NCBI GenBank assembly: GCA_036389695.1
Contig: DASVWG010000242.1
Span: 1 to 12,135, forward strand
Source: JALZHR01 sp036389695
GTDB taxonomy: Bacteria > Acidobacteriota > Blastocatellia > Pyrinomonadales > Pyrinomonadaceae
Direction: 5' to 3'
DNA length: 12,135 nt
A program made the position numbers and the translations under genes. This document shows, piece after piece, positions 1-7,098 of this stretch (positions are counted from its first letter, which is position 1; every line of letters starts with the position of its first letter). The notes under the pieces were generated by a model. That model was not told where the DNA came from. It did not search any database and was given only the letters and a program-made list of their open reading frames with translations.

Positions 1-2931
1 ATCCGATAGCGAATGCTGATTTGTCACGAGAATCGTCGGGCGTTCCAACGCGCGTTGTCCTAAAGCGGTTCGCGCGGGAACTGTCCAACCGCCGCGCTCT
101 TTCATATTCAGATAACCGCGCCGCGCCAGCACGTCAATCACATACGGGTTGATAAATCCGCCGTTGTTGTTGCGAATATCAATCACGACGCCTTCTTTAT
201 TTTGATTCTGCACGTCCAAATCGACGTACAGCTGCGCCAGGCTGCCGCCGCCCATATCGGGCAGATGAACGTAGCCGAGCCTGCCGCCGCTGATGCGCTC
301 GACATAAGCGCGATTCGCTTCGACCCATTGACGATAAAGCAGATTTTTCTCCGCGCCGGTGCTGACGGGTTTCACGATGACTTCGCGCTTGCCTGAGCCG
401 TCGGCGTTTGCCGAAAACTCCAGCTCGACGCGTTTTCCGACCTTGTTTTCCAAAAGCTCGTCCAGATTTGTTTTATTGTCGATGCGCACGCCGTCGACGC
501 TTATCAGATATTCGCCGACGCGCACGCTGCGCGTAATATCGACCGGACTCAAAGCGATGATTTCAGTGATTTTCAAGCGCCCGTTCGTTTCATATTCGCC
601 GCGGTCAAAACGCAAGCCGAGCTTGCCGATCGGCGTCACCGTAAAGCCCGAGCTGCCCTGCACGCCGAGATGCGAAGCGTTCAATTCGCCGACCATCAGC
701 GACATCAGGCGGCGCACTTCGTCGGTCGTCCGCGCGCCCGCGACGAGCGGCTCGTAAGTTTTTTCGACGGCGTTCCAGTCCGCGCCGTGATATTTGTCGT
801 CGTAAAAATTGTCGCGCAAAAATCGCCAGCCCTGTTTGAAAGTCTCCATTTTTTCCTGCGCGAAATTGACGTTCATTTCCAGATTTAAATTAAGCTGGCG
901 AGTATCGCGCTTTTCGAGCGTGACTATTTGGACGCGCCCGTTTTCGATGTAATAAACCTCTTTCGAATCGGGCGAAAACTGCGCGTCGGATTTGAAATTC
1001 GCCGTCGAAGTAATCTGCTTCGCCGACTGGTCGGTCGCCAGTTCGTCGAGCGGCACGGTGTAAAGATTAAACTGATTTTCGGCTGACGCGAGAATCAAAA
1101 GCGTTTTGCCGTCAGGACTTATCACCTGCCCGTTGACGTTTACGCCCGGACGCAAAAGGCTCAGACGCTGGCGGATATTTTCAAAAACGATTTCGTTGGA
1201 TTTCGTGTCTTCGGGCGACGGCGAAGCAACCGGCGAAGGCGAAGCTTGCGGCGTCGGGCTTGGGCTGGGGCGCGGTCTGTCCTGCGGATTTTCCTGCCGG
1301 AAAAGGTCTCGGAACTGGTCTTCGCGGAATTTCGGCGTCCGCAAACGCAAATCGATTCGCGCCAGCGAGCCTTCTTCGGTGCGCTGGTTCGTGTCGAACA
1401 AAATAAAGGAATTGTCCGGACTCCACGAAAGCGAGCCGCTGTTTGAATTGGCGATAAAGCTGATTGGTCTGGCTTCGCCGCCGTTCGCCGAAACGATTGA
1501 AACGTTTGTATAAGAACGGGTTTCGGGCGCGTAAGTCAAAAACGCGAGCCATTTATTGTCGGGCGACCACGCGATTGTGCGCTTGCCGGCTAAAGGCGGC
1601 GCGTCGGTGTAAAACTTGCAAAGCTCGCGTTCCTGTTTCGCATTCACGTCGTAAACCCAGAGCGAGCGGGCGTTGCGGGCGAACGCGATAAATTTTCCGT
1701 CGGGCGAATAGACGGGCGAAAAATCGTCTCCGGTTTTCGTTAATTGCGTTTCGGTTTCCGTCGCGAAATCGTATTGAAAAATCTGGAGTCTCCCTTCGCG
1801 CTCCGAAGAATAGACGAGCTTTCGGCTGTCGGGCGACCACGCCGCGAAGGATTCGGGCGCGACCGTATTCGTCACGCGCGCCGCCTCGCCGCCGTCTTTT
1901 GCCGAAGCCGCGAAAACTTCGCCGCGCGAGACGAGCGCGATTTTTTTGCCGTCGGGCGAAAGCGCGATTTCGCGGATTTGCGTCGAAAGATTGACTCTTT
2001 CGGTCAAATTTCCGGCGGGCAAGCCGCGCAGGCTTATCGCCACTTCCGCCGCTTTCCCGCTGTCGGTGCTCATCGTCCAGATTTTGAAATTGCGCTCGAA
2101 AACGATTTGCTTTCCGTCATAGGAAATATTCGCCCACAAAACTCTGCCGTCGGTGAAATTCGTGAGTTGCCGGGCTTGCCCGCGAACCGGCTGCGTCCAG
2201 ATATTCTGCGCGCCCGTGCGGTCTGAAACGTAGAAAATGCGCGAGCCGTCGGCGCTCCACATCGTCCATAATTGTTTCGCGCCGCGCTGCGTTAATTGTT
2301 CGTAACTGTCGCCGTTTTTGAGCCAGATTTCGCTTTCGTCGATGTGGCTTCTGCCTTTGCGCCACCATTGCCCGTTGGCGATGCCGCGCGCGGTGAAAGC
2401 GATGCTGTTTCCGTCCGGCGAAGGCGCGGCGTAAAACTCGCTCGTGTAGCGGTCGCTGGAAACTTGCTGCGGCGTTCCGCCCGTTGCCTGCACGCGAAAA
2501 ATATCGCTCATTCCGGCAATATCGCGGCTCGAAGACGAAAAATAAATCCAGTTTCCGTCGCGCGACCAGGCGTCGAGATTGTCGGAGCTGTCGTCAAAGG
2601 TGAGCCGCGATAAATCGTTTGTTTCCAGATTTAAAACGTAAACGTCGCCGTTTCCGGTGCGGTTCGAGACAAACGCCAGACGCCGCCCGTCAGGCGAAAA
2701 AAGCGGTCGCGACTCGGTCGCCGGATGCGCCACAAGTATCTGCGCCGTTCCGCCGCCAGCCGGAGCAGACCAAATATCGCCGCCCGAAACAAAAACGATT
2801 TCGCGGCGGTCGGGCGCGAGCGCCGGCTCGGTCAGATAAGGCATCGACGCTTGAGCGAAGATGCCAAAAGCGCTCAAACAAAGACAAATTAAAATGAAAA
2901 GAATTCGCGCGGAAAGTTTTATCGACAACAT
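1..2931 (-). CDS. Tricorn-like S41 family peptidase, N-terminal 977 codons (runs off left edge)
   Basis: Secreted or periplasmic serine protease of the bacterial tricorn type, which degrades peptides after threading them through beta-propellers. The frame is open from the ATG at 2931 to base 1. Residues 1-28 form a signal peptide (hydrophobic ILFILICLCLSAFGIFA, cleavage near AQA). About residues 30-540 carry repeated TolB/WD40-like blades with SPDG, SPDS or WSPD turns, as in the tricorn propellers. A Pro/Ser-rich linker covers about 549-574. The core helical domain (WRFLRDNFYD, about 697-706) carries the Ser-His pair in ELNASHLG (Ser753, His754), matching the tricorn catalytic Ser745-His746. 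A PDZ domain follows at about 760-860. The S41 domain begins near 884 (RLGYVHLPDMGGG, then IDIRNNNGG near 915) and the nucleophile segment TNQHSLSD sits at the window edge. The catalytic Glu and about 100 C-terminal residues lie outside. An AAGGA ribosome-binding site sits 5 nt before the ATG, and a promoter is seen at 2983-3011. Confidence 0.93.
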   Translation of the reverse strand, partial: MLSIKLSARILFILICLCLSAFGIFAQASMPYLTEPALAPDRREIVFVSGGDIWSAPAGGGTAQILVAHPATESRPLFSPDGRRLAFVSNRTGNGDVYVLNLETNDLSRLTFDDSSDNLDAWSRDGNWIYFSSSSRDIAGMSDIFRVQATGGTPQQVSSDRYTSEFYAAPSPDGNSIAFTARGIANGQWWRKGRSHIDESEIWLKNGDSYEQLTQRGAKQLWTMWSADGSRIFYVSDRTGAQNIWTQPVRGQARQLTNFTDGRVLWANISYDGKQIVFERNFKIWTMSTDSGKAAEVAISLRGLPAGNLTERVNLSTQIREIALSPDGKKIALVSRGEVFAASAKDGGEAARVTNTVAPESFAAWSPDSRKLVYSSEREGRLQIFQYDFATETETQLTKTGDDFSPVYSPDGKFIAFARNARSLWVYDVNAKQERELCKFYTDAPPLAGKRTIAWSPDNKWLAFLTYAPETRSYTNVSIVSANGGEARPISFIANSNSGSLSWSPDNSFILFDTNQRTEEGSLARIDLRLRTPKFREDQFRDLFRQENPQDRPRPSPSPTPQASPSPVASPSPEDTKSNEIVFENIRQRLSLLRPGVNVNGQVISPDGKTLLILASAENQFNLYTVPLDELATDQSAKQITSTANFKSDAQFSPDSKEVYYIENGRVQIVTLEKRDTRQLNLNLEMNVNFAQEKMETFKQGWRFLRDNFYDDKYHGADWNAVEKTYEPLVAGARTTDEVRRLMSLMVGELNASHLGVQGSSGFTVTPIGKLGLRFDRGEYETNGRLKITEIIALSPVDITRSVRVGEYLISVDGVRIDNKTNLDELLENKVGKRVELEFSANADGSGKREVIVKPVSTGAEKNLLYRQWVEANRAYVERISGGRLGYVHLPDMGGGSLAQLYVDLDVQNQNKEGVVIDIRNNNGGFINPYVIDVLARRGYLNMKERGGWTVPARTALGQRALERPTILVTNQHSLSD

Positions 2932-2982
2932 ATTTTCCTTGTTTTTCGTGACAAAATTTAGAAAGCAGAAATGCTTACGCAA

Positions 2983-3011
2983 ATAATAGAAGTTTTGTTT
3001 TGATAATTCAA
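2983..3011 (-). promoter_or_regulatory. Sigma70-like promoter of the tricorn-like protease gene
   Basis: On the minus strand, a -35 TTGAAT (3006-3011, 4 of 6 matches to consensus) and a -10 TATTAT (2983-2988, 5 of 6) are exactly 17 bp apart. This predicts transcription from about 2976 and a leader of roughly 45 nt before the ATG at 2931. It lies in the 177-bp divergent spacer shared with ybaB. It is seen by consensus only. Confidence 0.5.
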
Positions 3012-3108
3012 AAAGCAATCGAAAACTCGACGTTTCAAAGGTTTGCATTTAAGCCTGCGGACGGTTACGATTAATGTATAAATTAAAACGTAAAAGGAAA
3101 ATAAAGCA

Positions 3109-3417
3109 ATGAAATTTCCCGGTGGTTTTGACATAAACTCGATGATGAAGCAAGCCCAGAAAATGCAGGAGCAGATGGGCAAGGAAATGAAGGCGATGAC
3201 CGTCGACGCTTCGGCTGGCGGCGGCGCGGTCGCCGTGAAAATGCGCGGCGATTTTGAGCTTTTGGAGTTAACGATTTCGCCCGATTTAGTGAAAGACGGC
3301 GACGTGGAGATGATTCAGGATTTGACGCTCGCCGCGATTAACGAAGCGAAGCGCAAAGTCGAAGAATCTTTGAAAGGAAAGCTCGGCGGAATGCTGCCGC
3401 CGGGACTCGGATTTTAG
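3109..3417 (+). CDS. ybaB: YbaB/EbfC family nucleoid-associated protein
   Basis: Small DNA-binding protein of the YbaB/EbfC family, a homodimer that coats the nucleoid and is usually encoded next to recR. The 102 residues match the family length. The N-terminus has a Met/Lys/Gln-rich helix (NSMMKQAQKMQEQMGKEM, about residues 10-28), then a beta-rich core with GGGAVAVKMRGDFEL and LTISPDLV, then a helix (about 66-90: MIQDLTLAAINEAKRKVEE) and a Gly/Pro-rich tail (GGMLPPGLGF), all typical. The start is supported by AAAGGA about 10 nt upstream. A promoter is less clear: TTGCAT (3043-3048), 17 bp, TACGAT (3066-3071), or a TATAAA at 3077-3082 without a good -35. dnaX, often upstream in other bacteria, is absent here; the upstream gene diverges. 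Confidence 0.95.
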   Translation: MKFPGGFDINSMMKQAQKMQEQMGKEMKAMTVDASAGGGAVAVKMRGDFELLELTISPDLVKDGDVEMIQDLTLAAINEAKRKVEESLKGKLGGMLPPGLGF

Positions 3418-3550
3418 ATTTATATCACTTTGGGTTAGATATAGGAAAGTACTCTGCGCCTACGAAAAGTTGGCGTGGCAAACTACGAGCTTAACGGGAA
3501 GGAGGAAGAATTTGGGAACTAAAAACTAAGGAAAAGCAATTACTAACAAT
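3418..3550 (+). other. AT-rich spacer with an orphan Shine-Dalgarno-like tract and a possible gene remnant
   Basis: No complete gene is seen between ybaB and the zinc-ribbon gene. A near-perfect AAGGAGG (3499-3505) has no proper gene at the right distance; the only start in range is a TTG (3512) followed by five codons and a stop. The same bases also read as part of a coding-like stretch in another frame (ELNGKEEEFGN then TAA at 3520-3522, open back to a TAG at 3442), so the tract may be the tail of a decayed gene and not a ribosome-binding site. Confidence 0.35.
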
Positions 3551-4036
3551 ATGAAAAAGTGTAGTGTTTGCGGACAAGAATATAATGACGATTCACTTAA
3601 TTTCTGTCTGATGGACGGAAATTCGTTAATTCTAGTTTCAAATAATCAATCAGTAGTTACCAAAATCTTGCCGCCACAAATACAAAGCGTTAGTTTGCCG
3701 TTTTGGGTAAGAAGTAAAGATGGTGAAACGATTGATGGGAATGCTAAAGCAGATTTAAAAGAAATAATCTTGGAATTTGAAGTAGAGCGGACGGGATTCT
3801 TTGGTGGAAAAACTGGCTCATATAAATATGAGGTTAGAAAGATTCCAATAAATGAAATAGCAGAAATAAGTTATTTCGAGAAATGGTGTAAATCTGGAAT
3901 TTGGCTTAGAACAAAAACCTTAGCGACTATTAGAGATGTTTTCGGAAGCAAAACAACTGATTTATGGCTTTATGTTAATGTGCCTGACGAGGAAAATGCA
4001 AAAGAGTTTGTGAGTTTTATAAAAAATCAAATGTAG
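3551..4036 (+). CDS. Zinc-ribbon protein with possible bacterial PH-like domain
   Basis: Function unknown, 161 residues. The N-terminus is a short zinc-ribbon-like motif: Cys4-x2-Cys7, then YNDDSLNFC with Cys19, then MDG. The fourth ligand position is Asp22, not Cys. This CxxC...DDSxxFCxxDG pattern is common at the start of many acidobacterial proteins (family knowledge). After a linker (about 30-50), residues 50-161 look like one beta-rich domain ending in a helix (ENAKEFVSFIKNQM). The order of strands, with GIWLRTKTLATIRDVFGS and LWLYVNVPDEENAKEF, suggests a bacterial PH-like fold, which is only an inference. No signal peptide or membrane segment is seen. The gene is clearly more AT-rich than ybaB and recR on either side and breaks their usual adjacency, suggesting later insertion. 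No ribosome-binding site lies at proper spacing; AAGGA at 3528-3532 is 18 nt away. Confidence 0.8.
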   Translation: MKKCSVCGQEYNDDSLNFCLMDGNSLILVSNNQSVVTKILPPQIQSVSLPFWVRSKDGETIDGNAKADLKEIILEFEVERTGFFGGKTGSYKYEVRKIPINEIAEISYFEKWCKSGIWLRTKTLATIRDVFGSKTTDLWLYVNVPDEENAKEFVSFIKNQM

Positions 4037-4138
4037 AACTGAAAAATTCTCAAATTTTGGCTTTTTTAGAATCTTTTTAAAAGTAATGATTTTGGATTTT
4101 AGGTAGGGAACGAATAAATAACCCTAATCTATAATAAT

Positions 4139-4753
4139 ATGCTTGAATATTCAGAACCAGTCGCCAAATTAATCGACGAATTCAAACGTCTGCCCGGAGT
4201 CGGACATAAAAGCGCGCAGCGCCTGGCGTTTTATATTTTGCGCCGACCCGAAGAAGACATCGAGCGCTTCGTCGAGGCTTTGCAAGAGGTCAAACAAAAA
4301 ATTACTTTCTGCACGGTTTGCAATAACCTGACCGACGTCAACCCGTGTATGTATTGCGCGTCGACCAATCGTGACCGCTCGATAATCTGCGTCGTCGAAG
4401 AGCCTTACAATCTGGTCGCGGTCGAAAAAACGCGCTCGTTTAAAGGCTTGTATCACATTCTGCACGGAAGCCTCTCGCCGATTCGCGGCGTCGGTCCCGA
4501 CGAGTTGATGCTGGCAAATATTTTTCCGCGCCTGAGTCCCGAAAACAACGACGGCGTCGAAGTCCGCGAAGTCATCATCGCCACCAACCCGACGACCGAA
4601 GGCGAAGCGACGGCAAACTATATCGCGCGTCTTTTAAAGCCTTTAGGCGTCCGCGTGACGCGCATCGCGATGGGTATGCCGGTCGGCTCGGATTTGGAAT
4701 TCGTCGACGAAGTGACGATGGACAGAGCTCTGGCAAATCGCCACGAAATTTAA
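4139..4753 (+). CDS. recR: Recombination mediator protein RecR
   Basis: RecR works with RecF/RecO to load RecA on single-stranded gaps during DNA repair. The 204 residues match the usual length of about 200. The start MLEYSEPVAKLIDEF matches the family N-terminus, followed by the helix-hairpin-helix LPGVGHKSAQRLA (about 18-30), a four-Cys zinc motif (Cys58, Cys61, Cys70, Cys73), and a Toprim domain (about 81-175) with IICVVEEPYN, GLYHILHGSLSPIRGVGP and ATNPTTEGEATANY. The C-terminus (MGMPVGSDLEFVDEVTMDRAL) is also typical. No Shine-Dalgarno sequence precedes the ATG. The gene lies 102 nt after the AT-rich zinc-ribbon gene and two ORFs after ybaB, its normal partner. Its stop lies 2 nt before a REP-like palindrome, which could stabilise the 3' end of the message. 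Confidence 0.97.
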   Translation: MLEYSEPVAKLIDEFKRLPGVGHKSAQRLAFYILRRPEEDIERFVEALQEVKQKITFCTVCNNLTDVNPCMYCASTNRDRSIICVVEEPYNLVAVEKTRSFKGLYHILHGSLSPIRGVGPDELMLANIFPRLSPENNDGVEVREVIIATNPTTEGEATANYIARLLKPLGVRVTRIAMGMPVGSDLEFVDEVTMDRALANRHEI

Positions 4754-4755
4754 AA

Positions 4756-4908
4756 GTCAGAACCGCCTGCGGTAGCGGGCGGTTTAACGCGAAAGTTTCC
4801 AGTTTCCGGTTCCAGGTTTCAAGCTAAGACAAGCGGCTAATTTTAAACCTAAAGCTAGAGACTTGAAACTCTATTCTTAAACCGCCCGCTACCGCAGGCG
4901 GTTCTGAC
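4756..4908. repeat. Pair of inverted REP-like palindromes (BIME/MITE-like element)
   Basis: Two 32-bp arms (4756-4787 and 4877-4908) are exact reverse complements separated by 89 bp. Each arm is also a hairpin: ACCGCCTGC, loop GGTA, GCGGGCGGT (4762-4783 in the left arm), with one T-G mismatch. The spacer holds a further inverted pair, GTTTCAAG (starting near 4816) and CTTGAAAC (4863-4870), and degenerate GTTTCC repeats (about 4795-4820). GC-rich palindromes in opposite orientation with GTCAG at the outer ends resemble REP/BIME elements mobilised by RAYT transposases. No transposase and no clear target duplication are seen. The element fills the space between recR and the acyltransferase gene. 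Confidence 0.85.
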
Positions 4909-4915
4909 ATTGCGA

Positions 4916-6280
4916 ATGAAAACCAGCGTAAAAAAATTGAGCCTTGGCGATTTGATTTTTCATCGTCAAGGCTCTTTTATCGTGCGGCTGGTTTACGCGG
5001 TTTTCGGTTTCGCTTTGTGTTTGTTTTTCCGGCGCATCGAGCTGGTCAATGCGGAAAATCTGCCGGAAAAAAGCGGTTTGATTTTCGTCAGCAATCATCC
5101 GAACGCTTTGATTGACCCGGCGCTCGTCTTTATCGCTCTGCCGCGCCGCATCGCGTTTCTCGCCAAATCCACGCTTTTCAAAATGCCGTTTTTGGGGTTT
5201 CTGATTCGCGCGGTCGGCGCGCTGCCGCTTTATCGACAACAGGACGCGGGCGCGGACGTTTCCAGAAATCAGGAAACTTTCAATGTCGCGCGCGAGCTTT
5301 TGAAATCCGGCGGCGCGATTGCGCTTTTTCCCGAAGGCGTTTCGCATAATTCGCCGAAGCTTCTGCCTTTAAAAACCGGCGCGGCGCGCATCGCGCTCGG
5401 CGCGGCTTCGGTCGGGCGCGAGTCCGCTTCGCTCGACTTGCGCGTCGTTCCGGTCGGACTTTTTTACACCAACAAAACGACGTTTCGCAGCGAGGCGCTG
5501 CTGCATTTCGGCGAGCCTTTTCCCGTTTTGCCGGTCGCGCTCGACGCCGGCGGGCAGCCGCCGAAAGATGCGGTCAAACGGCTCACGGCGCAGATTGAAG
5601 AAGCTTTGCGCCGCGTGACGCTCAACGCCGAATCGGAAGCCGAGCTTTCGACGGCGCGCATCGCCGCAGAGGTTTTTACATCGACCACGCCCGAAGAAGA
5701 AAATCTTGCCGAGCGCCTCGCGCTGCTGCAAAAATTCGTCGCCGGCGGGCGCGGCGCGAACGATGAAAATCTGGAAAAACGTCTCGCCGAATATGATAAA
5801 AAACTGGACGAACACGGCATCGAACCGGAATTTCTCGCGCTCGCGCAATATTCAAAATGGTTTATTTTCCGGCAGGCTCTGCGGCGTTTGTGGAAACTTT
5901 TGATTTTTTCGCCGCTCGCCATTCTTGGCATAATCCTGCATTTTCCCGCGTATCAAGCGGGAAAATTTCTCGCTTTTCTGCAAACGCGCAAAGGCGATTA
6001 CGATATGGCTTCGACGGTGAAAGTACTGGCGAGCATCGTTTTAATGCCGGTGACGTGGATTGTTTTCGCTGTGGTTTTATATTTTTATTTCGGCTGGCAG
6101 ATTGCTCTGGTTTCGCTTCCATTTTCGTTTTTGTGCGGCTACGTCGCCCTGCGGACGCTGGAAGAAATCGCCGAATTAAGCGGCTGGGCAAAGGCGATTC
6201 TGCTTTTTATACGAAAACGCGAAAAGTTTCTGCGGCTTTTGGCGGAACGTCAGAAATTGTTTGAGAAAGTGAAAAGGTAA
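4916..6280 (+). CDS. PlsC-like membrane acyltransferase (lysophospholipid or glycerol-phosphate acyltransferase family)
   Basis: Predicted to transfer an acyl chain to a glycerol-phosphate-type acceptor in phospholipid synthesis at the inner membrane. It has 454 residues from ATG 4916; a TTG at 4910 would add two. Residues 23-40 form a hydrophobic segment. The acyltransferase block I is NHPNALIDP (His61, Asp67), so the spacing is HX5D instead of the usual HX4D, as in some bacterial and fungal Gpt2/Sct1-type enzymes. Block II-like FLAKSTLFKMPFLG and GALPLYRQ follow, then block III FPEGVSH (about 138-144) and LPLKTGAARIALG. A charged, helical region (about 235-310) leads to a C-terminal membrane domain with segments near 328-345, 372-392 and 396-415. 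The length is well above that of plain PlsC (about 240). No ribosome-binding site is evident; the start lies 7 bp after the REP-like element. The exact acceptor cannot be told from sequence. Confidence 0.9.
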   Translation: MKTSVKKLSLGDLIFHRQGSFIVRLVYAVFGFALCLFFRRIELVNAENLPEKSGLIFVSNHPNALIDPALVFIALPRRIAFLAKSTLFKMPFLGFLIRAVGALPLYRQQDAGADVSRNQETFNVARELLKSGGAIALFPEGVSHNSPKLLPLKTGAARIALGAASVGRESASLDLRVVPVGLFYTNKTTFRSEALLHFGEPFPVLPVALDAGGQPPKDAVKRLTAQIEEALRRVTLNAESEAELSTARIAAEVFTSTTPEEENLAERLALLQKFVAGGRGANDENLEKRLAEYDKKLDEHGIEPEFLALAQYSKWFIFRQALRRLWKLLIFSPLAILGIILHFPAYQAGKFLAFLQTRKGDYDMASTVKVLASIVLMPVTWIVFAVVLYFYFGWQIALVSLPFSFLCGYVALRTLEEIAELSGWAKAILLFIRKREKFLRLLAERQKLFEKVKR

Positions 6281-6403
6281 GGCAGAAACGCTGGTAGTCA
6301 TGGAGCGTGTCGAAGATGAATAATCCGACACATTGTTTGAAACTCACGTGTCGGATTATTAATATTGGGACACGCTCCATGACTGTCGCGTTTCTGCCTT
6401 TTT
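6281..6403. terminator. Nested palindrome between convergent genes, likely bidirectional terminator or MITE remnant
   Basis: A long imperfect hairpin begins directly after the acyltransferase stop. Outer arms are GGCAGAAACGC (6281-6291) with GCGTTTCTGCC (6388-6398), then 16-bp arms at 6296-6311 and 6369-6384, interrupted by 4 against 3 unpaired bases. Inside lies a separate 13-bp hairpin, AATAATCCGACAC (6319-6331) with its complement at 6348-6360 around a 16-nt loop. TTTTT (6399-6403) follows at once on the plus strand, as for an intrinsic terminator. On the minus strand the stem is followed by TTACCTTTTC, so it may also stop pyrE transcripts. It is much longer and more nested than an ordinary terminator. 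Confidence 0.7.
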
Positions 6404-6406
6404 ACT

Positions 6407-7021
6407 TTAAAACCTGACGGTTTCTTCTTCCGAGTCGGACGCGCTGCGGGATTTGCGCCACTCGTCTTCGTTTTCGTAGAAGTTTACGTCATAAGTCATC
6501 AGACTTTTGACCGGAATGCCGTCAAAGTCGGGCGGCGCGTCTTCAAATTTAACAATCGTGCCGATGCCGATAACTTCCGTTCCCAAGCCTTTCACCAGGT
6601 CGATGGTTTCCTGAAGCGCGCGTCCCGAACGCAGGATGTCGTCCACGATTATCGCCGGGTAAACGTCGCCGGCGGCGATGTATTGACGAAACTGGCGCTT
6701 GCCGTCTTCGATTTCCGCCCAGTAAATCTGGTCGGCATTGAGCGCCTCGCGCACGCCGAAGGCGACCATAATTCCGCCCGGACTCGGACTGATAATCGAG
6801 ACTTTCGGAAGACGGCTCGAAACGCTTTTGTCCATCCGAAACATACGGCTTAAACCGACCGACAAAATCCGCGCGTTGTCGTAATAGCGAAACGCGAGCG
6901 GCATCTGAAAATAATGCGAAGCGTGCTTGCCGTTCGGGTAAACGAAATGCCCTTTGCGATACGCGCCGGTTTTCTGCAAAATTTCCATCACCGATTCTGC
7001 CGAAGGAATCAAATTAATCAT
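6407..7021 (-). CDS. pyrE: Orotate phosphoribosyltransferase (PyrE-like)
   Basis: Cytosolic phosphoribosyltransferase, probably converting orotate and PRPP to OMP in pyrimidine synthesis. 204 residues, within the normal PyrE range. The N-terminus (AESVMEILQKTGAYRKGHF, then SHYFQM) follows the OPRT pattern. The active-site loop region reads WAEIEDGKRQFRQY (about 101-114), resembling the form that has E-x-E-x-G-K and RR/FR instead of the enterobacterial RKEAKDHG loop. The PRPP motif is AIIVDDILRSGRAL (about 123-136), with DDILRSG in place of the common DDVxTTG. An acidic C-terminal tail (SASDSEEETVRF) is extra. The start is fixed by AGAGGAG (CTCCTC at 7029-7034 on the plus strand) 7 nt upstream. 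It follows the Nudix gene by 77 nt on the same strand and may share its transcript. Another PRPP-dependent transferase is possible but less likely. Confidence 0.85.
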   Translation of the reverse strand: MINLIPSAESVMEILQKTGAYRKGHFVYPNGKHASHYFQMPLAFRYYDNARILSVGLSRMFRMDKSVSSRLPKVSIISPSPGGIMVAFGVREALNADQIYWAEIEDGKRQFRQYIAAGDVYPAIIVDDILRSGRALQETIDLVKGLGTEVIGIGTIVKFEDAPPDFDGIPVKSLMTYDVNFYENEDEWRKSRSASDSEEETVRF

Positions 7022-7098
7022 TACTCGTCTCCTCTGAAATCTGGAATTAATTAAGCTTATCCGAATCGGCGAGCGAGTGACAAGTTGGCGATGCGTGA

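Noticed and set aside
202..888. Plus-strand open frames across the left 900 bases
   Set aside because: They lie opposite the tricorn-like gene, which has signal peptide, propeller, PDZ and S41 features; the plus-strand frames show no known motifs and arise from GC-rich codon use.
3421..3443. TATATC/GATATA hairpin after ybaB
   Set aside because: Six A-T-rich pairs with no T-run; not a convincing terminator.
4038..4075. Possible terminator after the zinc-ribbon gene
   Set aside because: Only a 5-bp ATTCT/AGAAT stem around a long T-rich loop; too weak to call.
4130..4135. Perfect TATAAT just before recR
   Set aside because: It lies 3 nt before the recR ATG, so transcription would begin inside the gene; no -35 is found at 16-18 bp upstream.
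4889..5931. Minus-strand open frames opposite the acyltransferase gene
   Set aside because: They are Arg- and Ser-rich, overlap each other and carry no recognisable domain; the plus-strand gene has all acyltransferase blocks.
7022..7098. Own promoter for pyrE (TTGTCA with TAAGCT 18 bp away)
   Set aside because: The -10 matches only 3 of 6 positions; sharing the Nudix transcript is equally likely.
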